The notes under the pieces were generated by a model. That model was not told where the DNA came from. It saw only the letters and a list, made by a program, of their open reading frames with translations, and searched no databases. Below are positions 36,267 to 45,474 of a stretch of 64,000 bases of DNA, piece after piece (the stretch's first letter is position 1; each line of letters starts with the position of its first letter). Origin of the DNA: Fluviispira multicolorata (GTDB lineage: Bacteria > Bdellovibrionota_B > Oligoflexia > Silvanigrellales > Silvanigrellaceae); contig NZ_WFLN01000010.1 in NCBI RefSeq assembly GCF_009208585.1, positions 1 through 64,000 on the forward strand, written 5' to 3'. The position numbers and the translations under genes were made by a program.

Positions 36267-37514
36267 ATGTACAGTAAAGGGTTAAGACATATATTTCATA
36301 TTTCAAATCAACTCTTTAAATACTATATTCCTCAAATAGTAATTTCAATTATAATGATTCTTTTATTTGTAAAGAATTTAATTGAATTCAATGATAAATT
36401 ATGGCCAGATGTGATAGGATACATTCATATTGCAAACTCAATCTCAATAAATAACTTATATCACACTGGTATGCGAGAGCCATTTTGGATTTGGATTGTA
36501 AAAATATATTTAACAATTTTTCAAGATCCTGTAATATCAATACGTCTTCTTGGCTTTACTTTATTTATATTGACTGGATTTATGATATATAAATTTGTCA
36601 AAGAATACACAAATAGCAAAGTGGCAGCTACTATTTCTATTTCTTTTTTATTCTGCAATAATTATTTAATACATATTGCTGTAAATTGTACACGAGACAT
36701 GCTTATTCTAGCAATAATGCCTATAATCTGTTATTTAACGCTTATTAAAAAACCTCATTTAACAAATAATAGAAGAGTTATTTACTGGTGTATAGTTTTT
36801 ATCATATTAATAGGCACTCGAATGAATATTGTTTTACCCTCTATAATCTGCTTAATATGGTCATCATTTCGATTTAAAATAAATTTACTAAAATCAATAT
36901 TACCTATAATACTATCTATTATATTTATTTCTCCATATCTCTTTTACAGTTACAATACATATCAAGATCCATTTTTTTCAATGAATATTCACGCAGTTTG
37001 GTGGCGCAATTACGAATTTATACAGTTGAAAGGAACAGGTTGTATTTCTTGCCCTAGTTTAGAAGAATATAAAAATATGGGAATGTATTCAGGTCCTAAA
37101 ACAACTTCATTTGAATATATTTTTAAAATGAGATCATTGAATGAATTATTTAGTAGCATAATTTATGGATATTCCGGTTTGTTTATTCTTCCTACAGTTG
37201 CCTCTAGTTACCAAATTGGAGGAATAAACATAATAAAAATGTCTAATGGAATCACCTTTAATCCTTTCTATATATTTTATGTAGTTGGACTCATTTCTTG
37301 TTATATGAGTGATAAAAAATATTTTATAATATTTCCTATTTTATTTCTTAACCTCATTGCTTTCACTCTTCAACTGAATATGGATCCACGTTTATTTACA
37401 CCAGCCACTCCTTTTATTTGTATAATAATGGGTATAGGATATAGTTTAATTCTAAATAAAATTTCTCTAAAATTTAATTTTAAAAACAATAAACCACCAT
37501 CAATCGAGATATAA
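36267..37514 (+). CDS. Polytopic membrane protein, possible GT-C glycosyltransferase
   Basis: The 415-aa protein has about ten hydrophobic helices. After TM1 it has a first loop with LWPDVIGY, where many GT-C enzymes (GT39/GT83 type) carry a catalytic acidic residue, followed by GMREPFWIW. No standard family motif can be confirmed. It could transfer a sugar from a polyprenyl carrier in the periplasm. The ATG at 36267, behind AAGGA, is preferred to one at 36228, which would overlap the HAD gene. It is followed after two bases by the radical SAM gene. Confidence 0.65.
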   Translation: MYSKGLRHIFHISNQLFKYYIPQIVISIIMILLFVKNLIEFNDKLWPDVIGYIHIANSISINNLYHTGMREPFWIWIVKIYLTIFQDPVISIRLLGFTLFILTGFMIYKFVKEYTNSKVAATISISFLFCNNYLIHIAVNCTRDMLILAIMPIICYLTLIKKPHLTNNRRVIYWCIVFIILIGTRMNIVLPSIICLIWSSFRFKINLLKSILPIILSIIFISPYLFYSYNTYQDPFFSMNIHAVWWRNYEFIQLKGTGCISCPSLEEYKNMGMYSGPKTTSFEYIFKMRSLNELFSSIIYGYSGLFILPTVASSYQIGGINIIKMSNGITFNPFYIFYVVGLISCYMSDKKYFIIFPILFLNLIAFTLQLNMDPRLFTPATPFICIIMGIGYSLILNKISLKFNFKNNKPPSIEI

Positions 37515-37516
37515 AA

Positions 37517-38998
37517 ATGGATGCTGTACTAATCAATCCAAATTTAATATTCCAAAGGAGTGATCCATTCACAACTGGAATTGTGTATATGCCCATAAGC
37601 TTAGCTTATGTAGCAGCTTCTTTAAGACATGCTGGTTTTCAAATCTCAGTCATCGACGCTTTTGCAGAAAAGCCAAAACAATCATTAACATTTGAAAAGT
37701 ACACTCGAATGGGCCTGTATGTTGAAGAGGTTTTCGAGAGAATTCCTAAAAATACAATATTTGTTTTTATATATGCAATAAATTTATCTAATCACGACTC
37801 AATTTGTGATATTACTAAATATATTAAGACAAGAAAACCTGAAATAATCATCACAGTATTGGAAAATACTCAAGCAGTTACAGCATATCAACTCGAAAAA
37901 ATAGCACATGAACTATATGATATAGGAGTGGACTTTACAATATCAGGTGAAGGTGATTATCGTGCAGTTCAATTCTTAAAATCAATAAAAAATGGAAGAA
38001 ATGAAAATGAATTAGCTAAAATTGATGGACTTGGCTGCCGCAATTTCTCTTCTCCTCCTATTGGCAAAATTAAAAATTTGGATGACTTACCTTTTCCAGC
38101 ATGGGATCTCTTTCCACTCAAAAATTATTGGAAAATGCATTTTGCTCATGGACCTCAAACAAGAAAAAGATATATGCCTCTACTCACATCAAGAGGTTGT
38201 CCTTACAGCTGCGCTTTTTGCGTAGTTCCAGCGACTAATAATCGCAAATGGAGGCCAAGATCTCCAATAAATATTGTTACAGAAATTGAATATTATATAA
38301 AACAATATCAAGTTAAAGAATTTCATATAGAAGATCTCGATCCAACAATTGATGATAAAAGAATTAGAGAGTTTTGCCAAATTATCATTCAAAAAAAGCT
38401 TTCAATTGCATGGAAAATTGTAGCTGGAACTAAAGTTGAAACAATTAAAAACGAAGAAACCGTTGATTTAATGGCCAAAGCTGGATGTACTTATGTCTCC
38501 ATTTCTCCAGAAACAGGTTCGCCAGAGCTTCTTAAAACGATGTTAAAGCCTTTTGATTTAGACCATGCAATAAATATGATAAAAAAAATGAATCAAGTTA
38601 ATATTAAAACACAAGCTTGCTTTGTTCTTGGTTTTCCTGGTGAGAAAGATTCAGATCGAATATTAACAAAAAAAATGATAAAAAATTTAACAAAATCAGG
38701 TATTGATGAAATTGCACTCTTTATAGTTACTCCAGTTCCAGGTTCAAGAATCTATAATAAATTATCTGGTTATAATACGTTATCAGAACTTAATTTTTCT
38801 CCTACATGGAGAGATGACTATAAAAAATTAAATAAATTTAGACTGCACTTATACTTTTGCTTTATTCTCTGGAAGATTATTTATCATCCTAAAAAAATAT
38901 TAATTCAAGCACTTAACTTTTTCTTCAGACGCTTTCAAACAAAAATGGAAATGGTTCCATATAGAGCAATTGTGCTTCGTTTACTTTGGGGAAGATAA
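37517..38998 (+). CDS. B12-binding-type radical SAM enzyme
   Basis: The 493-aa protein has an N-terminal cobalamin-binding-like domain (about 1-165, with YMPISLAYVAASLRHAGF and ISGEGDYRAVQFL) and then the [4Fe-4S] motif SRGCPYSCAFC (near residue 228). Further core motifs are PETGSPELL and CFVLGFPGE. Relatives such as BchE, HpnJ and class B methylases cyclise or methylate unactivated carbons. The cobalamin DxHxxG motif is not clear, so B12 binding is uncertain. Its setting among glycosyltransferases suggests modification of a sugar or its lipid carrier. Confidence 0.85.
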   Translation: MDAVLINPNLIFQRSDPFTTGIVYMPISLAYVAASLRHAGFQISVIDAFAEKPKQSLTFEKYTRMGLYVEEVFERIPKNTIFVFIYAINLSNHDSICDITKYIKTRKPEIIITVLENTQAVTAYQLEKIAHELYDIGVDFTISGEGDYRAVQFLKSIKNGRNENELAKIDGLGCRNFSSPPIGKIKNLDDLPFPAWDLFPLKNYWKMHFAHGPQTRKRYMPLLTSRGCPYSCAFCVVPATNNRKWRPRSPINIVTEIEYYIKQYQVKEFHIEDLDPTIDDKRIREFCQIIIQKKLSIAWKIVAGTKVETIKNEETVDLMAKAGCTYVSISPETGSPELLKTMLKPFDLDHAINMIKKMNQVNIKTQACFVLGFPGEKDSDRILTKKMIKNLTKSGIDEIALFIVTPVPGSRIYNKLSGYNTLSELNFSPTWRDDYKKLNKFRLHLYFCFILWKIIYHPKKILIQALNFFFRRFQTKMEMVPYRAIVLRLLWGR

Positions 38999-39025
38999 AT
39001 CAGAAAACATTTTTAAGGTATAATC

Positions 39026-39979
39026 ATGAGAAATTTTTCTAGCTATTTCGAATTTAATCCTTGCATTATTTGCAAATCAAATGACTTTAAAGTATTAAAG
39101 AAATCAAAATATAATGAAGATTTAAATGAAGATAAATTATTACAACTATATAAAAGTTCAAGTGATGAAAAACTAATTGATCAAATGGTTTGTTGTAAAG
39201 AATGCAACTTAGTATACTTGAATCCAAGAGTTAAATCAAATATAATATTAAATTCATACACAAATTCAGATGATCCAACCTTCTTTGAGCAAAATAATTT
39301 AAGAATAAGAACTTTTAAAAAACAACTCAATAAAATAGTTAGGACCCTAAGTATAACGCCAAATAAAAATTATATTCTTGATATTGGATGCGCAGGTGGT
39401 GCATTTCCAAAAGCAGCTCATGATCTAGGCTTTAAAGTTATAGGGATTGAACCAAATAAATGGCTCGTAAACGAAGGTATAAAAAAATACAATATTGATC
39501 TAAAATCAGGTATTTTATCTGATTTTAATTTCCAAAAAGAAAACTTTAATATTATAACATTATGGGATGTTATTGAACATTTAACCAATCCAGAAGAAGT
39601 TTTACATAGCATTTCTCATATCATAAAAAATGATGGTTATTTACTAATAAACTATCCAGATGTTAATAGTCTAGCTTGCAAATTAATGAGATCGAAATGG
39701 CCTTTTTATTTAAATGTTCATCTTTTTTATTTTAATAGAAAAACAATAAATAAATTTTTAGATAATTGTGGATTTAAAGTTATTTCATGTGAGCCATTTT
39801 GGCAGACATTAGAACTTGGCTATATTTTGAAAAGAGCATCTGCATATTTCAAAATATTTAAAATTGCATATTTTATATCAAAAAAAATAAAGCTCGATAA
39901 AATTCCATTTAAATATAATTTAGGACAAACATTTATAATTGCACAAAAAAAGGCCGGACATGAAAAGAATCTGGAATAA
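39026..39979 (+). CDS. Class I SAM-dependent methyltransferase with N-terminal zinc-ribbon-like motif
   Basis: The 317-aa product starts with two Cys pairs (NPCIICKS and VCCKECNLVYLNPR) that look like a zinc ribbon. The SAM motif is ILDIGCAGGAFPKAAHDLGF (near 115), post I is VIGIEPN, and motif IV is WDVIEHLTNPEEV. Such proteins are common in glycan clusters, often acting on sugars or lipid carriers. AAGG precedes the ATG. It overlaps the nucleotidyltransferase gene by 20 bases. Confidence 0.85.
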   Translation: MRNFSSYFEFNPCIICKSNDFKVLKKSKYNEDLNEDKLLQLYKSSSDEKLIDQMVCCKECNLVYLNPRVKSNIILNSYTNSDDPTFFEQNNLRIRTFKKQLNKIVRTLSITPNKNYILDIGCAGGAFPKAAHDLGFKVIGIEPNKWLVNEGIKKYNIDLKSGILSDFNFQKENFNIITLWDVIEHLTNPEEVLHSISHIIKNDGYLLINYPDVNSLACKLMRSKWPFYLNVHLFYFNRKTINKFLDNCGFKVISCEPFWQTLELGYILKRASAYFKIFKIAYFISKKIKLDKIPFKYNLGQTFIIAQKKAGHEKNLE

Positions 39980-40772
39980 AGAAGAATGTCATAAAAATTA
40001 CGCTGATTCCCTTTTAAAAATTAATAATTTTACAGCAATTATTCCTGCAGCTGGCAAAGGAACACGGTTAAAATATAGTAAACCAAAAATATTATATAGT
40101 ATAAATAATAATACATTATTAGATATAATTTATAATAAATTAAAATTCCTTTGTAAAAAAATAATTATTGTAGCATCACCTGATGGGCAACACCAAATAT
40201 ACAATCATATTAATGAAAAAAACTATTTAAATATCGAGGTAGTAGTACAAACAGAGCCGAATGGGATGGCAGAAGCTATTAATACAGGAGTAAAATCTGT
40301 ATTAACAAAAAATGTCATTATCATCTGGGGTGATCAAATTATGTTTAGTAAAGAAACAATTCAAAATTGTATGCATCTAATTGAACTAGATTTTCATTAC
40401 TCAGCAATAATTCCAACTATTAAAAGAAAAAATCCATACATACATTTTATAAGAAATAAATCAGATAAAATAATTAATATTTTACAGTCTCGAGAAGGTG
40501 ATTTAATGCCAGATATCGGAGAAACTGATTGTGGAATTTTTACTTTAAATAAAGATATATTATTAAAAATTCTTAATAATAATTATTTTAAAAGCATTGG
40601 AAATAAAACAAATGAATGGAACTTTCTCCCTCTTATTCAAAAATTTGAAAAATTCTTGGGTGGAGTTTGTACTTTAATTTTAGAGGATATAAATGAAAGC
40701 ATTGGCATAAATGATAAATATGACGTCATTAAAATAATGAATATTATCAAAGAAAATCCAATTGGAGAATGA
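39960..40772 (+). CDS. Sugar-1-phosphate-type nucleotidyltransferase
   Basis: The 270-aa product has the nucleotide-binding signature AIIPAAGKGTRLKYSKPKIL (near residues 18-37), then VVVQTEPNGMAEAINTG and the metal-site IIWGDQIMF. This is a GT-A-like NTP transferase (GlmU/RmlA superfamily) without the C-terminal acyltransferase domain. The product could be an NDP-sugar or another nucleotide-activated phosphate. ATG 39960 is chosen because AAGG precedes it. The gene lies inside overlaps on the left and is one base from the next gene, so tight coupling with the CofD-like fusion is likely. Confidence 0.82.
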   Translation: MKRIWNKEECHKNYADSLLKINNFTAIIPAAGKGTRLKYSKPKILYSINNNTLLDIIYNKLKFLCKKIIIVASPDGQHQIYNHINEKNYLNIEVVVQTEPNGMAEAINTGVKSVLTKNVIIIWGDQIMFSKETIQNCMHLIELDFHYSAIIPTIKRKNPYIHFIRNKSDKIINILQSREGDLMPDIGETDCGIFTLNKDILLKILNNNYFKSIGNKTNEWNFLPLIQKFEKFLGGVCTLILEDINESIGINDKYDVIKIMNIIKENPIGE

Positions 40773-40773
40773 T

Positions 40774-42789
40774 ATGTTAGATAAAATTAATGTAGTAATT
40801 TTTTCTGGCGGAAGAGGATCTGCAAGTTTAACAACTGCACTTCTAAATCATGAACAAATTAATCTAAAGGTTTTAGTTAACGCATATGACGATGGACTTT
40901 CTACAGGATTAATTAGAAATCTAATTCCTGGAATGCTTGGCCCCTCTGATATAAGAAAAAATATTTTCCGCCAAATAGAACTAACAAATCCAACTCTTGC
41001 CTATTTACTTGAATACAGATTTCCAATTGAATCAGACAATGTTCTTCAGTTTTTAAAAAATTTTATAAATAATATTGATATTCATGATTTCAAAAATATC
41101 ACTTCTAAAATAAATAACTTAAAACATTGGCAAGTTATTATTTTAAAAAAATATATTAAGAAATTTCTAGAAAATGTAAATCAAGATAAACTCAATAAGT
41201 TTAATTTTTCAGATTGTTCATTTGGAAATATATTAATGGCTGGATGTTATTTAAAAAATAACCATGACTTTAATAAGTGCATAAATGAGATTTCTCAATT
41301 TTCTGAAATTACTGGACAGGTTCTAAATATTACTGATGGAAAAAATTATGTATTAATTGCATTAAAAGAAGATGGTAAAATTCTACTAAATGAATCAGAA
41401 ATAGTATCAAAGCAAGATAACTCTAAAATTAAAGAAATATATTTATTAGAAAATTATCTTTTGAAACAAGAAATAGATGATTTAAACTTATTATCATTAA
41501 ATGAAAAAGCAAAATATCTTAATAGCAAAGCATTCTATCCTGAAATTAATCCTGAATCTAAATACGAATTAGAAAATGCAGACGTAATAATATATGCTCC
41601 TGGAACTCAGCATTCATCACTTTTTCCTTCGTATATAACAAAAGATTTAGCAGATACAATTCATAAAAATAAAAAATCAGAAAAAATATTTATTGGGAAT
41701 ATATTCTTTGATCACGAAATTCAATCAGAAACATGTAATTCACTAGCAAAGAAATTCCTTTATTATATGAATATGAAAGACAATAAAAATTATTTAATGA
41801 ACGATTTTGCAACTTCATTTTTTTTCCAAATCGAAAAAAACAAATATCAAGAAAAATATATTTCATTTCAAGAAGAGGATGAAATATTTCCTAAAGATCG
41901 AGTTATCTTAACTGATTGGGAGGATGATCCCGGAAAACATTTAGGTGGTAGAATATTAGATGAAATTATTAGTAAAGTTAATCAAAGTTTAGATCTTAAA
42001 ATAAAAGACCATATGCACCTTGTTTCTATTATAGTTCCTGTTAAAAATGAAGAGAAATATATTGCAAATGTTTTGAATGAATTAAATTTAGTAAGTTTTC
42101 AAAATTTAGGTTTAGGTAAAGAAATCATTGTAATTGATGGTAATTCAACAGATAATACTTTTAATATAGTAAGTAAGTTTGAAAATATCAAATTAATAAA
42201 AACAAATAATCTAGGGAGAGGGCATTGCTTAAAAGTTGGAGTTTCAAAGGCTAGGGGAAATATAATTATCTTCTTTCCAGGTGATGGTGAATATAAGTGC
42301 AGTGACCTTAATAGTATAGTTAGTAATTTTAGAAATAATTTAGATTGTCAAGTTGTTTTTGGCAGTCGATCAATTAAATGTCTCAATTTAGATGAAAGAA
42401 TCAGATATATTTATGGAAATAATTATTTTGGCTATTTTTCAAGTAAATGGGGTGGGAGAGTTTTAAGTATTCTTACATTAATTTTATATAATCGTTATAT
42501 CACTGACCCGCTAACATCAGTTAAAGGTTTTAAAACTCGTTTTTTAAAAAGTCTTGATTTAACTTCTAATGGTGTAGAGCTTGAAATGGAAATCATTGCA
42601 AAAACATCGAAAAAAATGAATTACATTTTAGAAACTTCTATTTCATATAAACCAAGAACTCGATCTGAAGGTAAAAAAACAAATGTATGGGATGGAATAA
42701 AATGCATTTTTAGTCTCATATACTTTTTTTATCAAAAAAAAGGAAAAGAAAATGAAACTTTTGTCAATTATAATTCCAGCATACAATGA
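40774..42789 (+). CDS. Fusion of CofD/YvcK-like domain with family 2 glycosyltransferase
   Basis: The 671-aa protein joins two activities. Residues 1 to about 345 are CofD/YvcK-like: VVIFSGGRGSASL near the start, NAYDDGLSTG, GMLGPSDIRKNI, CSFGNILMAG and later DVIIYAPGTQHSSLFPSYI. CofD transfers a phospholactyl group from a nucleotide donor in F420 synthesis; YvcK is a related uridine-diphosphate-sugar sensor. Residues of about 414-671 are a GT2 enzyme: SIIVPVKNEEKYIANVL, IIVIDGNSTDNTF and FFPGDGEYK. GGAG precedes the ATG at 40774. The pairing of the two domains is unusual. The 3' end overlaps the next gene by 38 bases. Confidence 0.8.
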   Translation: MLDKINVVIFSGGRGSASLTTALLNHEQINLKVLVNAYDDGLSTGLIRNLIPGMLGPSDIRKNIFRQIELTNPTLAYLLEYRFPIESDNVLQFLKNFINNIDIHDFKNITSKINNLKHWQVIILKKYIKKFLENVNQDKLNKFNFSDCSFGNILMAGCYLKNNHDFNKCINEISQFSEITGQVLNITDGKNYVLIALKEDGKILLNESEIVSKQDNSKIKEIYLLENYLLKQEIDDLNLLSLNEKAKYLNSKAFYPEINPESKYELENADVIIYAPGTQHSSLFPSYITKDLADTIHKNKKSEKIFIGNIFFDHEIQSETCNSLAKKFLYYMNMKDNKNYLMNDFATSFFFQIEKNKYQEKYISFQEEDEIFPKDRVILTDWEDDPGKHLGGRILDEIISKVNQSLDLKIKDHMHLVSIIVPVKNEEKYIANVLNELNLVSFQNLGLGKEIIVIDGNSTDNTFNIVSKFENIKLIKTNNLGRGHCLKVGVSKARGNIIIFFPGDGEYKCSDLNSIVSNFRNNLDCQVVFGSRSIKCLNLDERIRYIYGNNYFGYFSSKWGGRVLSILTLILYNRYITDPLTSVKGFKTRFLKSLDLTSNGVELEMEIIAKTSKKMNYILETSISYKPRTRSEGKKTNVWDGIKCIFSLIYFFYQKKGKENETFVNYNSSIQ

Positions 42790-43474
42790 AGAACGCTTTA
42801 TTAAAAAGGTTATTGATTCTGTTATAGAAGTTAATATTGATTCATTAGGATATAAAAAAGAAATAATTATTGTTGATGATGGCTCAATTGACAATACCTA
42901 TAATATAATATCATCTTATAAAGATATTATATTAATAAGGCAAAAAAATTTAGGAAAAGGAGCGGCTGTTCAAAAAGGATTAAGCATTGCCAAAGGAGAG
43001 TATTTTTTAATTCAAGATGCAGATTTAGAATATAACCCTAAAGATTATATTATTCTACTATCAAAATTAAATGAGAATCCAAACGCAGTTATTTATGGAA
43101 GTAGAATATTAGGTTGTATAAGGAGTAATGGGTTTAAATTTCTACCCGGTAAACATAAAATGCAATCTTTTGGTCCATGGCTTGCTAATTTAGTTTTAAG
43201 TTTATGGACTTTTTTACTCTATGGAAAGTGGATAACAGACACACTTACTGCATATAAAATATATAAAACATCTATAATTAAAAATTTAGTAATTAAAACA
43301 AAAGGTTTTGAAACTGATCATGAATTAACTGCTAAACTTATTAAAATGAAAATTAAAATTCATGAAGTTCCTATCCAATATTTTCCGAGGAGTAAAGCGG
43401 AAGGAAAAAAAATTAAACTTTCTGATGGATTTGTTGCAATACTAACTCTTTTACGTTTCAGAGTTTCAAATTGA
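42752..43474 (+). CDS. Family 2 glycosyltransferase, dolichyl-phosphate-mannose-synthase-like
   Basis: The 240-aa product resembles DPM1-type enzymes, which put a sugar on a polyprenyl phosphate: SIIIPAYNEERFIKKVI, EIIIVDDGSIDNTYNI, IRQKNLGKGAAVQKGL and YFLIQDADLEYNP, with a late YFPRSKAEGKKI. A membrane-bound C-terminal domain is missing. Overlap of 38 bases with the fusion gene suggests coupled translation. It closes the plus-strand run that begins with the HAD gene. The GT2 half of the fusion is clearly a paralogue of this protein. Confidence 0.85.
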   Translation: MKLLSIIIPAYNEERFIKKVIDSVIEVNIDSLGYKKEIIIVDDGSIDNTYNIISSYKDIILIRQKNLGKGAAVQKGLSIAKGEYFLIQDADLEYNPKDYIILLSKLNENPNAVIYGSRILGCIRSNGFKFLPGKHKMQSFGPWLANLVLSLWTFLLYGKWITDTLTAYKIYKTSIIKNLVIKTKGFETDHELTAKLIKMKIKIHEVPIQYFPRSKAEGKKIKLSDGFVAILTLLRFRVSN

Positions 43475-43584
43475 TACTTTTTGTCAGATAATTTTTATAA
43501 TTTAGATTTTACTTATTCATAAAATTAGCTACATAATAACAATTATAAGCTATTTAAATGATTAGCAAACTAATAACTAATAGC

Positions 43585-43589
43585 AGGAG
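43585..43589 (+). promoter_or_regulatory. Ribosome binding site fixing a TTG start
   Basis: AGGAG lies exactly 7 bases before the TTG at 43597, while the in-frame ATG at 43558 has no site at all. This decides the start of the WecA-like gene. Confidence 0.75.
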
Positions 43590-43596
43590 AATAAAA

Positions 43597-45381
43597 TTGA
43601 GTGGAATATATACTATTCTCATTTTCTTTACATCATTTACATTTTCTCTTCTATTAATTCCAATTATGATTTACCTTGCAAAGAAAAAACAGCTCTATGA
43701 TTTACCTGATAGAGGACATGCAACAGCTTCAGAGCCATCTAAAAATAGCGTTCTATATACAAAATCACGTCGTATTCACACCCAACCCATTCCTAGACTA
43801 GGTGGAGTTGCAATAGTATCTGGATTTTTTATTAGCATTTCCATTTGGAAACTGCCGTCAAATATGGCGCTCATTTATTGCTGTTCGTTTGTTATGTTTG
43901 CAATAGGTCTTATTGATGATATAAAAACTCTTACAGCCAAAGTAAGACTCTTCATACAAATATTATCTGCATTAACAGTTGTTCTTTTTTCAAATTTACA
44001 AATTCAAAATATTACTTTTTCAAATGATATAATATTTTCAATACCATATATTTTAGGAGTTATACTTTCTACATTTATAATAATTGGATCTATAAATTCA
44101 ATAAATATGATTGATGGACTGGACGGACTCGCAGGAGGAGTTGTCCTCATCGGTATTTCTTTATTAAGTTACTTACATTTTTTAAGCACACATAATTTAA
44201 ATCTCATAATTGTATTTAGCATTCCAGTAATCGGAGCAATTCTTGGCTTTTTAAAATATAATACACATCCATCATCAATATTTATGGGCGATTCAGGCAG
44301 TAATTGGCTTGGTTTTATGGTAGGAATATTTTTAATTCTTATTCTAAACAATGAAGTTGTTTCAGATCAAAACTCAAGATGGATTTTAGAAAATAGCTCA
44401 AAAATAAATTACTTTCCAATTTTAAGTGTCTTGCTTTGCTTATCAATACCTATTTTTGACACCGCACACGTTATTATTCTTAGACTGATTGAAAGGAAAA
44501 ACCCTCTTAAAGCAGACACAAGACATTTTCATCATTCCCTCATAAAAATGGGTTTTACCCATTCTCAAAGCGTTATTATAGTTTATTTCTTAATGATATT
44601 TTTTGGGATATTAGGAATATTACCAATTGCTTATCCACAATATAATTTAAATTGGACTCCAATTCTTGGTGTTCTATTATCTATCTTCTGTATTGTCTTT
44701 TCTTTTAAATTAACTGATGGTTTTATAACGCATCTTTCAAGTTATAAATTTTTACTGGTTTCAGAATCATCTGTAGGTCCTAAAATCACACTTATTTTAA
44801 GATACTGGGAACATTTAAATAGATATACAGTTTATATGATCTTGCTTGCAACCCCATTTTTAGCAGGAATTGTTCCTAAAACAATAAGTTTAGTTGCTGC
44901 TTGTATGGCCATGATAATGATTTGTACAATTTTTATAAAAAAGAGCGACAGTTTTTTTGAGTCATTTCTCATAGCAATTGCCTCGACTGTTTTACTTATT
45001 GCTAATAATTCAAATGTAATTTGGATTGAAATTCTTGGAGAGAAATATAATTTACAAAATGCATATAATAATCTTTTTATTTGGCTGTTATTTAGTACTC
45101 TCCTTTTTTTTATTTTTACATTTAAAAGAAAATACCTAATAATCGCTCCTACTGATTTTCTTTTAGCAATACTGCCTCTTATTCTTCTGTTATTACCTGC
45201 GGAATACCAAGCAGAATATAAACTAAATATTATTGCCCTACGAAGTCTTGTGCTTTTTGCTGCACTCCGAACTCTTTCTAAAAGGCACAATCGCTTCTTT
45301 TACAAAATTCATTTTATCTGTATCATTGCATTAACTTGGATAGCATTAACAACATTAGTAGGTTTGAGATTGGTATATTAA
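43597..45381 (+). CDS. WecA/MraY-family polyprenyl-phosphate sugar-1-phosphate transferase with C-terminal extension
   Basis: The 594-aa polytopic inner-membrane enzyme starts a lipid-linked glycan by moving a HexNAc-1-phosphate to undecaprenyl phosphate. Conserved loops are present: RIHTQPIPRLGG, FAIGLIDDIKTL, INMIDGLDGLAGG, SIFMGDSGSNWLGF and DTRHFHHSL. The usual core ends near residue 375; about 220 more residues form six or seven extra membrane helices of unknown role. The TTG start is supported by AGGAG. It opens the second glycan block, 122 bases after the first. Confidence 0.88.
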   Translation: MSGIYTILIFFTSFTFSLLLIPIMIYLAKKKQLYDLPDRGHATASEPSKNSVLYTKSRRIHTQPIPRLGGVAIVSGFFISISIWKLPSNMALIYCCSFVMFAIGLIDDIKTLTAKVRLFIQILSALTVVLFSNLQIQNITFSNDIIFSIPYILGVILSTFIIIGSINSINMIDGLDGLAGGVVLIGISLLSYLHFLSTHNLNLIIVFSIPVIGAILGFLKYNTHPSSIFMGDSGSNWLGFMVGIFLILILNNEVVSDQNSRWILENSSKINYFPILSVLLCLSIPIFDTAHVIILRLIERKNPLKADTRHFHHSLIKMGFTHSQSVIIVYFLMIFFGILGILPIAYPQYNLNWTPILGVLLSIFCIVFSFKLTDGFITHLSSYKFLLVSESSVGPKITLILRYWEHLNRYTVYMILLATPFLAGIVPKTISLVAACMAMIMICTIFIKKSDSFFESFLIAIASTVLLIANNSNVIWIEILGEKYNLQNAYNNLFIWLLFSTLLFFIFTFKRKYLIIAPTDFLLAILPLILLLLPAEYQAEYKLNIIALRSLVLFAALRTLSKRHNRFFYKIHFICIIALTWIALTTLVGLRLVY

Positions 45382-45474
45382 TCTTACATATTCTGAAAAA
45401 TTTTTAATTCAGAAAGAAAATACTATGATGAAAAATTTATTTTTTAAAATACTTAAACATTTAAAGGTGAAAAA

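Noticed and set aside
44832..45290. A 152-codon open frame on the minus strand
   Set aside because: It is antisense to the hydrophobic C-terminal part of the WecA-like gene and has no supporting signal.
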